In this document: positions 9,375 through 17,269 of the stretch, piece after piece | Numbering within the stretch: the stretch's first letter is position 1 | Layout of the letters: every line of letters begins with the position of its first letter | NCBI GenBank assembly: GCA_024998625.1 | Contig: JACOEL010000005.1 | Location: 62,001-126,000, forward strand | Direction: 5' to 3' | DNA length: 64,000 nt | From: Nitrospira sp. | GTDB taxonomy: Bacteria > Nitrospirota > Nitrospiria > Nitrospirales > Nitrospiraceae | Program-made: the position numbers and the translations under genes | The notes under the pieces: model-generated | Told to the model about the DNA's origin: nothing | Seen by the model: only the letters and a program-made list of their open reading frames with translations | Databases searched by the model: none

Positions 9375-10634
9375 TCATAGGGATGCTCCCACTGCTCGCT
9401 CCAACCGGGCCAGCGCAATGGAGAGATCGGCCCGCACCTGCGCATATTCCAGCTGGGTTTGCCGATAGACACGTTGCGCATCCAGGAGGTCCAACAGGCT
9501 GGCGGCGCCGTGCCGGAAACTCGTGCGGGCGAGGGTCAGGGTCTGTTCGGCCTGTTTCAACAGGCCGGTTTCAAAGACCTGCAGCTGATCCTGCGCCGTG
9601 CGAACTTCCTGCGCATGTTGAGTGATAGCCTGTTCCAACTCGTTTTGTTGCCGCAGGCGTTCCGCATCGGCGCGATGCTTGGCGCCCAACGCGGATTGAA
9701 TTTCTCCCTGCCGCCGGTACCAGATGGGAAGCGGCATGCTGAGTCCGGCGGTGACCGATTCGTCACCAGCCTCCCGGTGATAACTGCCCAGCAGGCTGAT
9801 GTTGGGCACGCGGGCTTCCCGCTCGTACCGCAGCGTATGTTCCGCCTGTTCCGCCAGTTTGCTCAGGCGGCGGACTGCCGGATGTTGTGCCATAGCTTGC
9901 GCCGCCAGGGTTTCCGCATTCACTCCCGGCTTGGGCGATTGAAAATCGCCCTGGATGGAAAACTCTTTTCCGAGCGACCCGGCGGTGAGGGTATTCAAGC
10001 GGGCCTTGGCCACCAACAGGGTACTGTTCGCCCGGGCGACTTCCTTCTTGGCCTTCTGCACTTCCACACCGGCTTTCATACTGTCGAAGGAGGTGGCTTC
10101 GCCGGCCGCCACACGCGCGTGCACGGTTCGCAGGACTTCCTCCACACTGGTGACGTTTTGCGCGGCGAGGTCCGTATCGCGCTGGGCGAAGAGGAGTTGG
10201 TAGAAGGCCACTTTCACGTCGGCAAGCAGGGTGAGGCGCGTGTCCTCGAATGCCGCAATCGCCCCAGCTGCTCCGGCATCGGCCGCTTCCTGGCGGGCTT
10301 GTCGCTTCCCAGTCCATTCAAGCGGTTGTTCCACCGTGAACGTGCGCTCGGTCACGCGCATGCCGGTGCTCGGGTCGCGAATAGCGCCACGCCCTGCGTT
10401 GCCGGAGACGGAGGGATTCGGATAGGCGCCCGCCGCAATCTGTTGGCCCTGGCTTTGTTTCACCATCCCCTCGGCCCCGGCCAGTGTGGGGTTGCGTAGC
10501 ACCGCCAGAGCCAGAATATCCGGCAAGGAATAGGCGGCGGTGGCTGGCGCTTCAGCCCAGGCCAGGGAGCCGCTTCCCGGCAGGCCGGCGGCAGCCATCG
10601 CCAGGATCAGAGAACAGACAAGACGAGCAATCAT
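9375..10634 (-). CDS. TolC-family outer-membrane channel of the metal efflux operon
   Basis: 419 residues with a signal peptide (MIARLVCSLILAMAAAGLPGSGSLAWAE) and two long Ala/Gln/Leu-rich helical repeats typical of the outer-membrane efflux protein family: LPDILALAVLRNPTLAGAEGMVKQ near the start of repeat 1 and AQAMAQHPAVRRLSKLAEQAEHTLRYEREARVPNISLLGSY in repeat 2. RTSFRHGAASLLDLLDAQRVYRQTQLEYAQ near the C-terminus is a strong family signature. It is about 50 residues shorter than TolC, normal for CzcC/CusC-type proteins. It precedes the adaptor gene in the transcript. Confidence 0.92.
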   Translation of the reverse strand: MIARLVCSLILAMAAAGLPGSGSLAWAEAPATAAYSLPDILALAVLRNPTLAGAEGMVKQSQGQQIAAGAYPNPSVSGNAGRGAIRDPSTGMRVTERTFTVEQPLEWTGKRQARQEAADAGAAGAIAAFEDTRLTLLADVKVAFYQLLFAQRDTDLAAQNVTSVEEVLRTVHARVAAGEATSFDSMKAGVEVQKAKKEVARANSTLLVAKARLNTLTAGSLGKEFSIQGDFQSPKPGVNAETLAAQAMAQHPAVRRLSKLAEQAEHTLRYEREARVPNISLLGSYHREAGDESVTAGLSMPLPIWYRRQGEIQSALGAKHRADAERLRQQNELEQAITQHAQEVRTAQDQLQVFETGLLKQAEQTLTLARTSFRHGAASLLDLLDAQRVYRQTQLEYAQVRADLSIALARLERAVGASL

Positions 10635-10738
10635 CAGGTGCCTCCTCCGTGCGCAATCGGCTCGCGATGGTGCGAGGCGCAGGCCTCGGCCTGCGAGCGC
10701 TATGCGATCAGAATCCAGGATGTCAGGACGGACGACGA

Positions 10739-11230
10739 TTAGCTGAGGAGTGAGGAGGGCGGTGCGCGCGTCGGAAGATCACAAGCGAGGACTGTGCTGG
10801 GGAGGATCGGAAGGTCTTGTTCTGCAGGCTGATCAGGCTGCTCCGGAACGGGCAGGAGGGTATGATGCACAAACAGCAGATGGGCCAACAGCGGCTTCAC
10901 GAGCTTGCGGTCGGTGGCATCGTTCAGCAGCGAAAAGCCCAGTTCGGGATCGTTCTCCCAGGCATGCGGACCTTGCGCAGATAAAACAGGTTCCGAATCT
11001 GTGTCTTGTGCGTGGTGCGGAGCATCGTGGTGGTCTTCGAATTCACCCTCAAGGTCAGCCGAAAAGACCGTATGCACGGCAGCGGCATGGATGTGACCCG
11101 CTTCTCCATGATGGGGATCCGTCTCGGGATGGATATGGAAGAGCGGCAAGGCCAACAGCCACAGCACCGCCCAGGCGCGTAGCATATTGTCGAGTCGGAG
11201 AAATCTGCGGTGAATGGAACACATGTACAT
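10739..11230 (-). CDS. Small His-rich exported protein leading the RND operon
   Basis: Up to 163 residues; an alternative start at 11185 gives MLRAWAVLWLLALPLFHIHPE, a clean signal peptide, so the mature protein is probably periplasmic. After it come dense His/Asp/Glu clusters (HIHPETDPHHGEAGHIH, EDHHDAPHHAQD), which suggest metal binding. Small His-rich proteins commonly lead CzcCBA/CusCBA-type operons (CzcI-like in position and character, not proven homologous). It ends about 105 bases upstream of the channel gene on the same strand. The start codon is uncertain because neither candidate has a strong ribosome site. Confidence 0.65.
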   Translation of the reverse strand: MYMCSIHRRFLRLDNMLRAWAVLWLLALPLFHIHPETDPHHGEAGHIHAAAVHTVFSADLEGEFEDHHDAPHHAQDTDSEPVLSAQGPHAWENDPELGFSLLNDATDRKLVKPLLAHLLFVHHTLLPVPEQPDQPAEQDLPILPSTVLACDLPTRAPPSSLLS

Positions 11231-11568
11231 AGGCTTCTAAATAGACGCTATCACAGGGAGCGAAACACATCAATAAGCAGGAGGAAACTCCCGGGGTTTG
11301 AATCACAGGTGAACCGAGATTACAATCACCTCCCACCGGCGGGAACTTTCACGCAGTCGATCGTGCATATCCGTGACCTGTGGAACACAATTCCAACTGG
11401 TGAAAGCTTCGTCGAGTAGCTTGTGTCTGTGCGCGCATCCGATTTACCCTGGGATGCCATATGATTCAGCGCGCGCTTTCCATAGGTTGACCTCATCAAC
11501 TAAGGCGTGCACATATGCACGGTTGTGCGTCCATGCACGCATGTGTAGAAGTTACAAGGAGGTCTAAG
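11231..11568. promoter_or_regulatory. Divergent intergenic region upstream of the dab operon, with candidate operator and promoter
   Basis: This non-coding stretch separates the metal-efflux operon (leftward) from the dab operon (rightward). Two dyads of the form GTGC-N6-GCAC lie 18 bases apart at 11507-11520 and 11525-11538. A sigma-70-like TTGACC at 11487 is followed 18 bases later by ACATAT at 11511, which would put the -10 box inside the first dyad, as expected for a repressor site or a LysR/other regulator footprint. No good -24/-12 element was found here. Promoter assignment is weak; the dyads are seen directly. Confidence 0.4.
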
Positions 11569-11697
11569 TTGAATCACCATGCGGAGATACTTAAATCCAA
11601 TGGAATTGGCGCGGTTCCGTTGATCCGGCTGTCAGGCGTTGTTCTTGCTGATGAGCCCGCACAGATTATGCGTCTCCCGGAGAGTCTGATTCTATGA
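11569..11697 (+). CDS. 42-residue leader ORF overlapping the dabB start
   Basis: A TTG start at 11569 follows a near-perfect ribosome site (acaaggaggtctaag). The product is LNHHAEILKSNGIGAVPLIRL then SGVVLADEPAQIMRLPESLIL. Its TGA stop overlaps the dabB ATG as ATGA at 11694-11697, the usual layout for translational coupling. The dabB ATG has no good ribosome site of its own apart from cccggag inside this ORF. I do not recognise the peptide. It could be a small functional protein or a leader that sets dabB translation. Confidence 0.5.
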   Translation: MNHHAEILKSNGIGAVPLIRLSGVVLADEPAQIMRLPESLIL

Positions 11698-13361
11698 CTG
11701 CGATACTTCCTCTGATTACGATCTTCGCGCCGCTTCTCGGCACGCTCCTGATCAGTTTGTTCTGGCGGGATTTGGGCGACCGGGTTGCGCGTCTCGGCAT
11801 TGCCGCGCTCTGGTGTTCCGCCCTAGCCTCGCTTGCCTCCCTGGCGGTAGTGCTGTCGGGAGAGACGATCCAGTTGGCCCTGATCGGCGCGCAATCAGGC
11901 GCGATGACCTACACCATCGTGGTGGATCGCCTGGCGGCGGTGATGATGGCGCTCATCAGTCTGGTGAGCCTGATCATTCATGTCTACTCCGAGCGGTACA
12001 TGGTCGGCGATGCGGGCTATGTCCGCTTTTTCGCCCTTCTGGGCGGTCTTACATTTGTGTTGCTGAGCCTGGTCAGCAGCGGCAACCTGTTCTGGATGTT
12101 TGTCTGCTGGCATCTGGTGACCTGGTTATTGGCGACGCTGCTGGTGTGCAACCCCGCGAGCCGCGCGGCCAGGGACGCAGGACAACAGACCTTCTGGGTG
12201 CAGAGTCTCGGCGATGCCGCCTTTGCCGTGGCGCTGCTGGTCTTGTACGGATCGTACGGGACCTGGGATATGACCGACCTCTTTACCCGGTTGCAGACAG
12301 CCTCGGCGCCGCTGACGGTCTGGCCGGGTCTGCAATGGGACTGCGATGTGCCATCCGTCGTGACCCTGTTATTGGTCCTCTCAGTCATGACCAAGTCCGC
12401 CCAATTTCCATTTCATTTCTGGCTGATCGGTACGATCGAAGCGCCCACCCCTGTTTCGGCCCTGATGCATGCGGGAATTGTCAATGCGGGCGGCTTTCTG
12501 GTGAACCGGCTGGCGCCTCTGTTCGGTCTCGCGCCGACGACGTTGCATCTGATGTTTGTCATCGGCGGCATCACGGCCCTGATCGGCGCGACGGCGATGC
12601 TGACGCAGACCAGCGTGAAGCGGAGGCTCGTCTATTCCACCATGGGCCAGATGGGTTATATGGTCATGGAGTGCGGTTTGGGCGCCTTCGCCCTCGCGGT
12701 GTTCCACCTCTGCGCGCACGGCCTATTCAAGGCGACGCTCTTCCTCAATTCCGGCTCCGTCATTCATAAGGCGCGGACGGAATTTAAGCTTCCTCCCGTC
12801 GGCCGCGCCGATGAGGCGCATACCTTCTCGCCGATGACCTGGACCACCGGATTGGTCGCGACGTTGGTGCTGCCGCTGGTGATTCTGCTGGTTGGACATG
12901 GCGTCGTCAGTATTCCCCTGCAGGATGCGCAGGGGGCGGTCATTTTCCTGTTCTTCGGGTGGGTGACGACCTCGCAGGCGATGTTCACTCTGTATCGCCT
13001 TCACACCGGGGCTTCCTGGGCTGTGTCGCTGACCATGCTCGGAACCCTGGCGTTCATCGGACTCACGTACCTGTGGGCGGGTGAGGCATTCACGCATCTC
13101 CTGTTTCCTGGCACCGGCGTAGCGGAATCCTATCTGCGGGCGGCAGAATGGAATCGCTCGTTCTTTGAACTGGTGATCGGACTCGCCGCGATCTTGATTG
13201 TCGGCGCCTGGGGAATGATCTATGGGAAGGCCAAAGGTGTCAGCCTGCTGATGCCGGCCTGGACCGAGACCTTGCGCGTCCGGGCTTACGTGATGTTTCT
13301 CAACGGTCTCTATGTCGAGGATCTGGTTCGCATGATCGGTCGAGTCGCCTTTCGCCGGTAA
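11694..13361 (+). CDS. dabB: DabB: proton-conducting NuoL-like subunit of the DAB inorganic carbon transporter
   Basis: A 555-residue polytopic membrane protein of the NuoL/MrpA/Mps (proton-conducting membrane transporter) family. Landmarks include LISLVSLIIHVYSERYM, the helix-6/7 region QSLGDAAFAVALLVLYGSYGTWDM, and VMTKSAQFPFHFWLIGTIEAPTPVSALMHAGIVNAGGFLV, which carries the conserved Lys and His of the proton path. Length and the dabA gene directly downstream identify it as DabB (MpsA in staphylococci) rather than complex I. In the studied DAB systems the membrane subunit couples ion flow to DabA, which hydrates CO2 vectorially to bicarbonate in the cytoplasm. Complex I genes are absent here, supporting the DAB call. 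Confidence 0.92.
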   Translation: MTAILPLITIFAPLLGTLLISLFWRDLGDRVARLGIAALWCSALASLASLAVVLSGETIQLALIGAQSGAMTYTIVVDRLAAVMMALISLVSLIIHVYSERYMVGDAGYVRFFALLGGLTFVLLSLVSSGNLFWMFVCWHLVTWLLATLLVCNPASRAARDAGQQTFWVQSLGDAAFAVALLVLYGSYGTWDMTDLFTRLQTASAPLTVWPGLQWDCDVPSVVTLLLVLSVMTKSAQFPFHFWLIGTIEAPTPVSALMHAGIVNAGGFLVNRLAPLFGLAPTTLHLMFVIGGITALIGATAMLTQTSVKRRLVYSTMGQMGYMVMECGLGAFALAVFHLCAHGLFKATLFLNSGSVIHKARTEFKLPPVGRADEAHTFSPMTWTTGLVATLVLPLVILLVGHGVVSIPLQDAQGAVIFLFFGWVTTSQAMFTLYRLHTGASWAVSLTMLGTLAFIGLTYLWAGEAFTHLLFPGTGVAESYLRAAEWNRSFFELVIGLAAILIVGAWGMIYGKAKGVSLLMPAWTETLRVRAYVMFLNGLYVEDLVRMIGRVAFRR

Positions 13362-13401
13362 TCTGGCTGAGCGCGGTCAGACTGAAACGGAGTGGTGTGG
13401 T

Positions 13402-16400
13402 ATGGCGGTTGAATCACGCACCTTCACAGATGCCGAGCGGATGGAATTGCGCTCCCATGTGGAGTTGGCCGGGGAGGCGATTTCGTCCTACTGGCCCATG
13501 CGCACATTTATTCATCACAATCCCCTGCACGGGCTGGAAGCTCTTCCGTTCAATCAAGCGGTGAAACGCGGGGAACAGCTGCTCGGAGGAAAAGGCTATC
13601 TTCCCAGCGCCTTGTATCGTCGCTACTTCGAACAGGGCCGCATTCGTCAGGAGGACCTCACCCGGGTGCTCGCCCCCTTGGCCAGCGAGCGGCGGGTTCT
13701 GTTCGCGGGGCGTGAGGTTTCCCATCTGGATGTGTTGCGGCTCTCCATGGTGCACGGGCTCAATGATGCGGCTCAGGCGCAATCCGTTCCTTCCGTGCCA
13801 GTTGAGGACAGCCTGGATCAGCTGACCGTATGGCTTGCGACTGCGGTGAGGCAGGCGAGAACCAGCCAGACGGAGACGCTGGTTCCCTGGGAGACGGTGG
13901 ATTTGTTGTCCCACGAAACCCTCTCAACCTGGTGCGACCGCACGTTGGGGACATCGCTCGTATCGGATATCACCGAACAGATGATCAAATGGTGCAGCGC
14001 ATTTCTGGATGAAGGGGAAGCCTCCTGGACGATGCCGGATCGGCAACATACGTTTTATCGCGCGTGGAAGCGGTTGGCCCGGTATGACGCGAGCCTGCGG
14101 TTATTAGGTGTGACGGACGCGGCGCAGAAGATTGCAGCATTGAGTGACCGGCCGGAAGAGGCCGTGCTGGATAGTCTGGCTGTGATGGGCATCCCGAAGT
14201 CGGCGTGGGAGTCCTATTTCGCCTTGCATCTGTCCGCTCTGCCTGGATGGACCGGCTATATCAAGTGGCGGGCGGAGGAGCAGCATCATCCCTGGCAGGC
14301 CCGCTATCCGGTCGATCTGGTGAAATACCTGGCGGTTCGGTTGTTTTACGAACGTGAATTCGTGGCGCTGCACTGTCGCCGGTCGCTGGACATCGCCGGA
14401 CATTACGATGCCATCCGTACGTCCATCGAACAGGCTCCCTATGCCCACTGGCTCCGGCGTCAATTGATGGAGGGACGGCTGCCCGCCTCAGCCGCCGCAG
14501 AGGCGCGGGAGTGGAGGCGTCTTCATCGGACAGCCAGGCCGGATGAGTGGAACGGTATCGGGAAACAGGTCTATGAACAGACCGCCGGATGGCGCGCTTC
14601 TGAAGCCGTAAAGCGGGATGCCCGGCGGTTGTGGGCTCTGTCGGTTGCGATGGGTCTCGATCCGGAACAGATCAGCGGAACGGAGCCTGCCGATGTGTCG
14701 ACGATACTGAACTGGTTGGATGGATTTCCCGCCGGACAGCAGAGTCAGCGTTGGCTGGAAGCGTTTGAAGCAGGTCACCGCCGGGACATCGTCTGGCAAT
14801 TGAGCAGCGTCGCGACGCAGCTAAGGGACGCCGGCGATCGGGTTTCGTCTGGTGGATCGTCACGTCCCCTGGCGCAGATGGTGTTTTGTATCGATGTTCG
14901 ATCCGAGGTGCTGCGGCGGCATCTCGAACAGCTCGGAGGATATGAGACGCTGGGGGTGGCGGGATTTTTCGGCATTCCCGTCAAGTACCAGGCGTTCGGC
15001 GAAGAGCATCCGGTCACGCATTCGCCGGTGCTGTTGAAACCCAAAAACCACATCAGGGAGATCCCGCGGAGTTACCATGGGGCGGCGGCGAGCCGGCATC
15101 GGCTGTTTGCGCGACTCAACAAGGCCGGTCATGAGCTCCTCCACGATCTCAAGGAAAACGTCATTACCCCCTACGTCATGGTCGAAGCCCTGGGATGGTT
15201 CTTCAGCATTCCCTTCTTCGGCAAGACCCTCTGTCCGCTCTGGTATCACCGTCTGACTTCCTGGGTGAAGGGACTGTGGCTACCGCCGCTGGCGACGACT
15301 CTGACGATCGATAAGTTGACCAGGGAAGAGGCGGAAGAAATGGTGGCGGCGGAACAGCGCGCGTCCATCCGCGCCGCGCTCCGGCGAGAGTTTCCCGCGC
15401 TCGGTTCCGCGATCACGCCGGCCTTGATCGAGACGATCCGCCTCGGGGCGCTGGAGAATCAGGACGAGCACGGCAGGGAAGAGGTTTCGAACGCGCTCGG
15501 AATTGCTCCCTCCGAAGCGAATGCGCTGCATGAGCGGTTGCGCCGGGAGTTGGCCCTCACACCTCGGGGCATGTCGACCCGCATGCAGCGCATTACCCTG
15601 CATGGATTTTCTGTCGCGGAACAAACCTACGGCGTCGAAGCGGCGCTCCGTCTCATGGGATTCACGTCCGGATTTTCACGGCTGGTGGTGATGTGTTCCC
15701 ACGGCAGTACTTCAGACAACAATCCATACGAATCCGCCCTGGATTGCGGCGCCTGCGGCGGCAACAGCGGCCTGCCGAACGCGCGGGCCTTCGCATCGAT
15801 GGCCAACAATCCGGCCGTTCGAAAGGTGCTGGAGTCGCGGGGGATCAAGATCCCCGGCGATACGCATTTCGTCGCGGCATTGCACGATACGACCAGGAAC
15901 GATGTCCGCATTGTGGATTTGGAGGATGTGCCGCCGACGCACCGGAAGGACCTCGTGCGGTTGTTGGAGGATCTCAAGGAGGCGGGCACGCAGGCGGCGT
16001 TGGAACGTGGTTTGACGTTGGAGCGACCGCTGGCGAAAGCGACTCGCCGCGATCCCCAGCAACGGGCGAGCCGGCGCAGTGTTGATTGGGCCCAGGTCCG
16101 CCCTGAGTGGGGTCTGTCGAAGAACAACCTGCTCATCATCGGCCGCCGCGAACTCACGCGGCCGCTAGATCTCCAGGGCCGGTCGTTTCTGCATTCCTAC
16201 GACTATCGCCAGGACGCCTCGGGCAAACTCCTGGAGACGATCATGACCGCTCCACTCATCGTGGCCCAATGGATCAACATGGAGCATTATTTCTCTACCG
16301 TCGACAACGAGGTGTACGGCAGTGGGAGCAAGGTGTACCACAATATCGTCGGACGAGTGGGTGTGATGAGCGGAGCGACCAGCGACCTTCGCCTCGGTCT

Positions 16401-16752
16401 GCCGGCTCAGACCGTCCTGGACGGTCCGGTCCCCTATCATGAGCCGATGCGCTTGCTGACGGTGATCGAGGCTCCGCGTGCCCTCGTCGCGTCGGTGATT
16501 GCGAAACATCCCGGACTCGAACGGCTGTTCCAGAACGAGTGGGTGTCATTGGTGGTGTGTGAGCCGAAGGAAGCGGCGTTTTATCATTACGACATCATGC
16601 AGGGCTGGCGATTGTTGCCGGAAGAGGCGGAACTGCGTCAGGAATTGGAGGGGAGCTCCGGTCGTCGTCCCGACGCAGGTGAGTCGGGTGCGCAGCCGGA
16701 ATCCGACGGGCCGGTGCGGGAAGGCGAGGCACCGGCTGCCTCGCGCCCCTGA
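13402..16752 (+). CDS. dabA: DabA: DUF2309 carbonic-anhydrase-like subunit, long form
   Basis: 1,116 residues of the DUF2309 (UPF0753/DabA/MpsB) family. The zinc site described for DabA, Cys-x-Asp with a distant His and Cys, is intact: Cys496 and Asp498 in FCIDVRSEV, His767 in CSHGS, and Cys782 in ALDCGACGG. The His-Cys spacing of 15 equals that of the Halothiobacillus protein, while the Cys496-to-His767 distance is about 100 residues longer, as in the long DUF2309 subtype. DabA is cytoplasmic and peripheral, bound to DabB. The N-terminus HHNPLHGLEALPFNQAV is also family-typical. The C-terminal 35 residues are a Ser/Gly/Pro/Glu-rich tail. It starts 40 bases after dabB. Confidence 0.93.
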   Translation: MAVESRTFTDAERMELRSHVELAGEAISSYWPMRTFIHHNPLHGLEALPFNQAVKRGEQLLGGKGYLPSALYRRYFEQGRIRQEDLTRVLAPLASERRVLFAGREVSHLDVLRLSMVHGLNDAAQAQSVPSVPVEDSLDQLTVWLATAVRQARTSQTETLVPWETVDLLSHETLSTWCDRTLGTSLVSDITEQMIKWCSAFLDEGEASWTMPDRQHTFYRAWKRLARYDASLRLLGVTDAAQKIAALSDRPEEAVLDSLAVMGIPKSAWESYFALHLSALPGWTGYIKWRAEEQHHPWQARYPVDLVKYLAVRLFYEREFVALHCRRSLDIAGHYDAIRTSIEQAPYAHWLRRQLMEGRLPASAAAEAREWRRLHRTARPDEWNGIGKQVYEQTAGWRASEAVKRDARRLWALSVAMGLDPEQISGTEPADVSTILNWLDGFPAGQQSQRWLEAFEAGHRRDIVWQLSSVATQLRDAGDRVSSGGSSRPLAQMVFCIDVRSEVLRRHLEQLGGYETLGVAGFFGIPVKYQAFGEEHPVTHSPVLLKPKNHIREIPRSYHGAAASRHRLFARLNKAGHELLHDLKENVITPYVMVEALGWFFSIPFFGKTLCPLWYHRLTSWVKGLWLPPLATTLTIDKLTREEAEEMVAAEQRASIRAALRREFPALGSAITPALIETIRLGALENQDEHGREEVSNALGIAPSEANALHERLRRELALTPRGMSTRMQRITLHGFSVAEQTYGVEAALRLMGFTSGFSRLVVMCSHGSTSDNNPYESALDCGACGGNSGLPNARAFASMANNPAVRKVLESRGIKIPGDTHFVAALHDTTRNDVRIVDLEDVPPTHRKDLVRLLEDLKEAGTQAALERGLTLERPLAKATRRDPQQRASRRSVDWAQVRPEWGLSKNNLLIIGRRELTRPLDLQGRSFLHSYDYRQDASGKLLETIMTAPLIVAQWINMEHYFSTVDNEVYGSGSKVYHNIVGRVGVMSGATSDLRLGLPAQTVLDGPVPYHEPMRLLTVIEAPRALVASVIAKHPGLERLFQNEWVSLVVCEPKEAAFYHYDIMQGWRLLPEEAELRQELEGSSGRRPDAGESGAQPESDGPVREGEAPAASRP

Positions 16753-16829
16753 CGCAAGCAGAGTGGAATGAGCGTTGATCGGTTTTGACATCGAGGGGCC
16801 TGGAAGAACAGGAGGAGGGGGGCGGAAGT

Positions 16830-17153
16830 ATGCTGACGTTGCATCCGATGAAAGAAATCCGCATTGTGGTCGAGGGAGAGCACCTCAAATTAGTGACGAA
16901 CCTGCTCGATCGAGTCGGCGCCACCGGCTATACGATCATCAACAACGTCTCCGGCAAGGGACACCACGGGTTCCATGAAGGCCACCTGCTGTTCGACGAC
17001 ACCAGCAGCCAGGTGATCATCTTCACCGTCGTGCCCGAGGAACGGATCGAGCCGATTCTGGCGGGGCTGGGCCCGCTCTTTCACAAACATTCCGGTGCCA
17101 TGTTCGTCAGTGACGTTGCAGTCACCCGCCGGGATCATTTCGTGGTCCCGTAG
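16830..17153 (+). CDS. PII-like signalling protein of the dab operon
   Basis: 107 residues from the ATG at 16830, chosen because a strong ribosome site (aggagggggg) ends just upstream; the frame is open further upstream but that would place the site inside the gene. The sequence MKEIRIVVEGEHLKLVTNLLDRVGATGYTIIN followed by GKGHHGFHEGHLLFDD and VVPEERIEPILAGLGPLFHKHSGAMFVSDV has the PII-like ferredoxin fold pattern, with a short T-loop lacking the uridylylated Tyr region of GlnB. PII-like proteins beside bicarbonate transporters (SbtB, CPII) sense adenine nucleotides or bicarbonate and gate uptake. Its place 77 bases after dabA suggests it controls DabAB. Confidence 0.75.
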   Translation: MLTLHPMKEIRIVVEGEHLKLVTNLLDRVGATGYTIINNVSGKGHHGFHEGHLLFDDTSSQVIIFTVVPEERIEPILAGLGPLFHKHSGAMFVSDVAVTRRDHFVVP

Positions 17154-17269
17154 CGGGCGTCAGGACCGGTTTCTCCCTCTCGACGGGTTGAGACCTGCTC
17201 GGTATACTGACCCCGCACGCATGCGCGTGCTGAACCAGGCACGTGTCATTCCCGACGAGCGCGACATTC

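Noticed and set aside
11341-11356. Possible -24/-12 element before dabB (GG-N10-GC)
   Set aside because: It lacks the TT before GC and the GGCAC half, so it is no better than chance.
11694-13361. Complex I subunit NuoL
   Set aside because: The family is shared, but the adjacent dabA, the length and the lack of any other nuo gene point to DabB.
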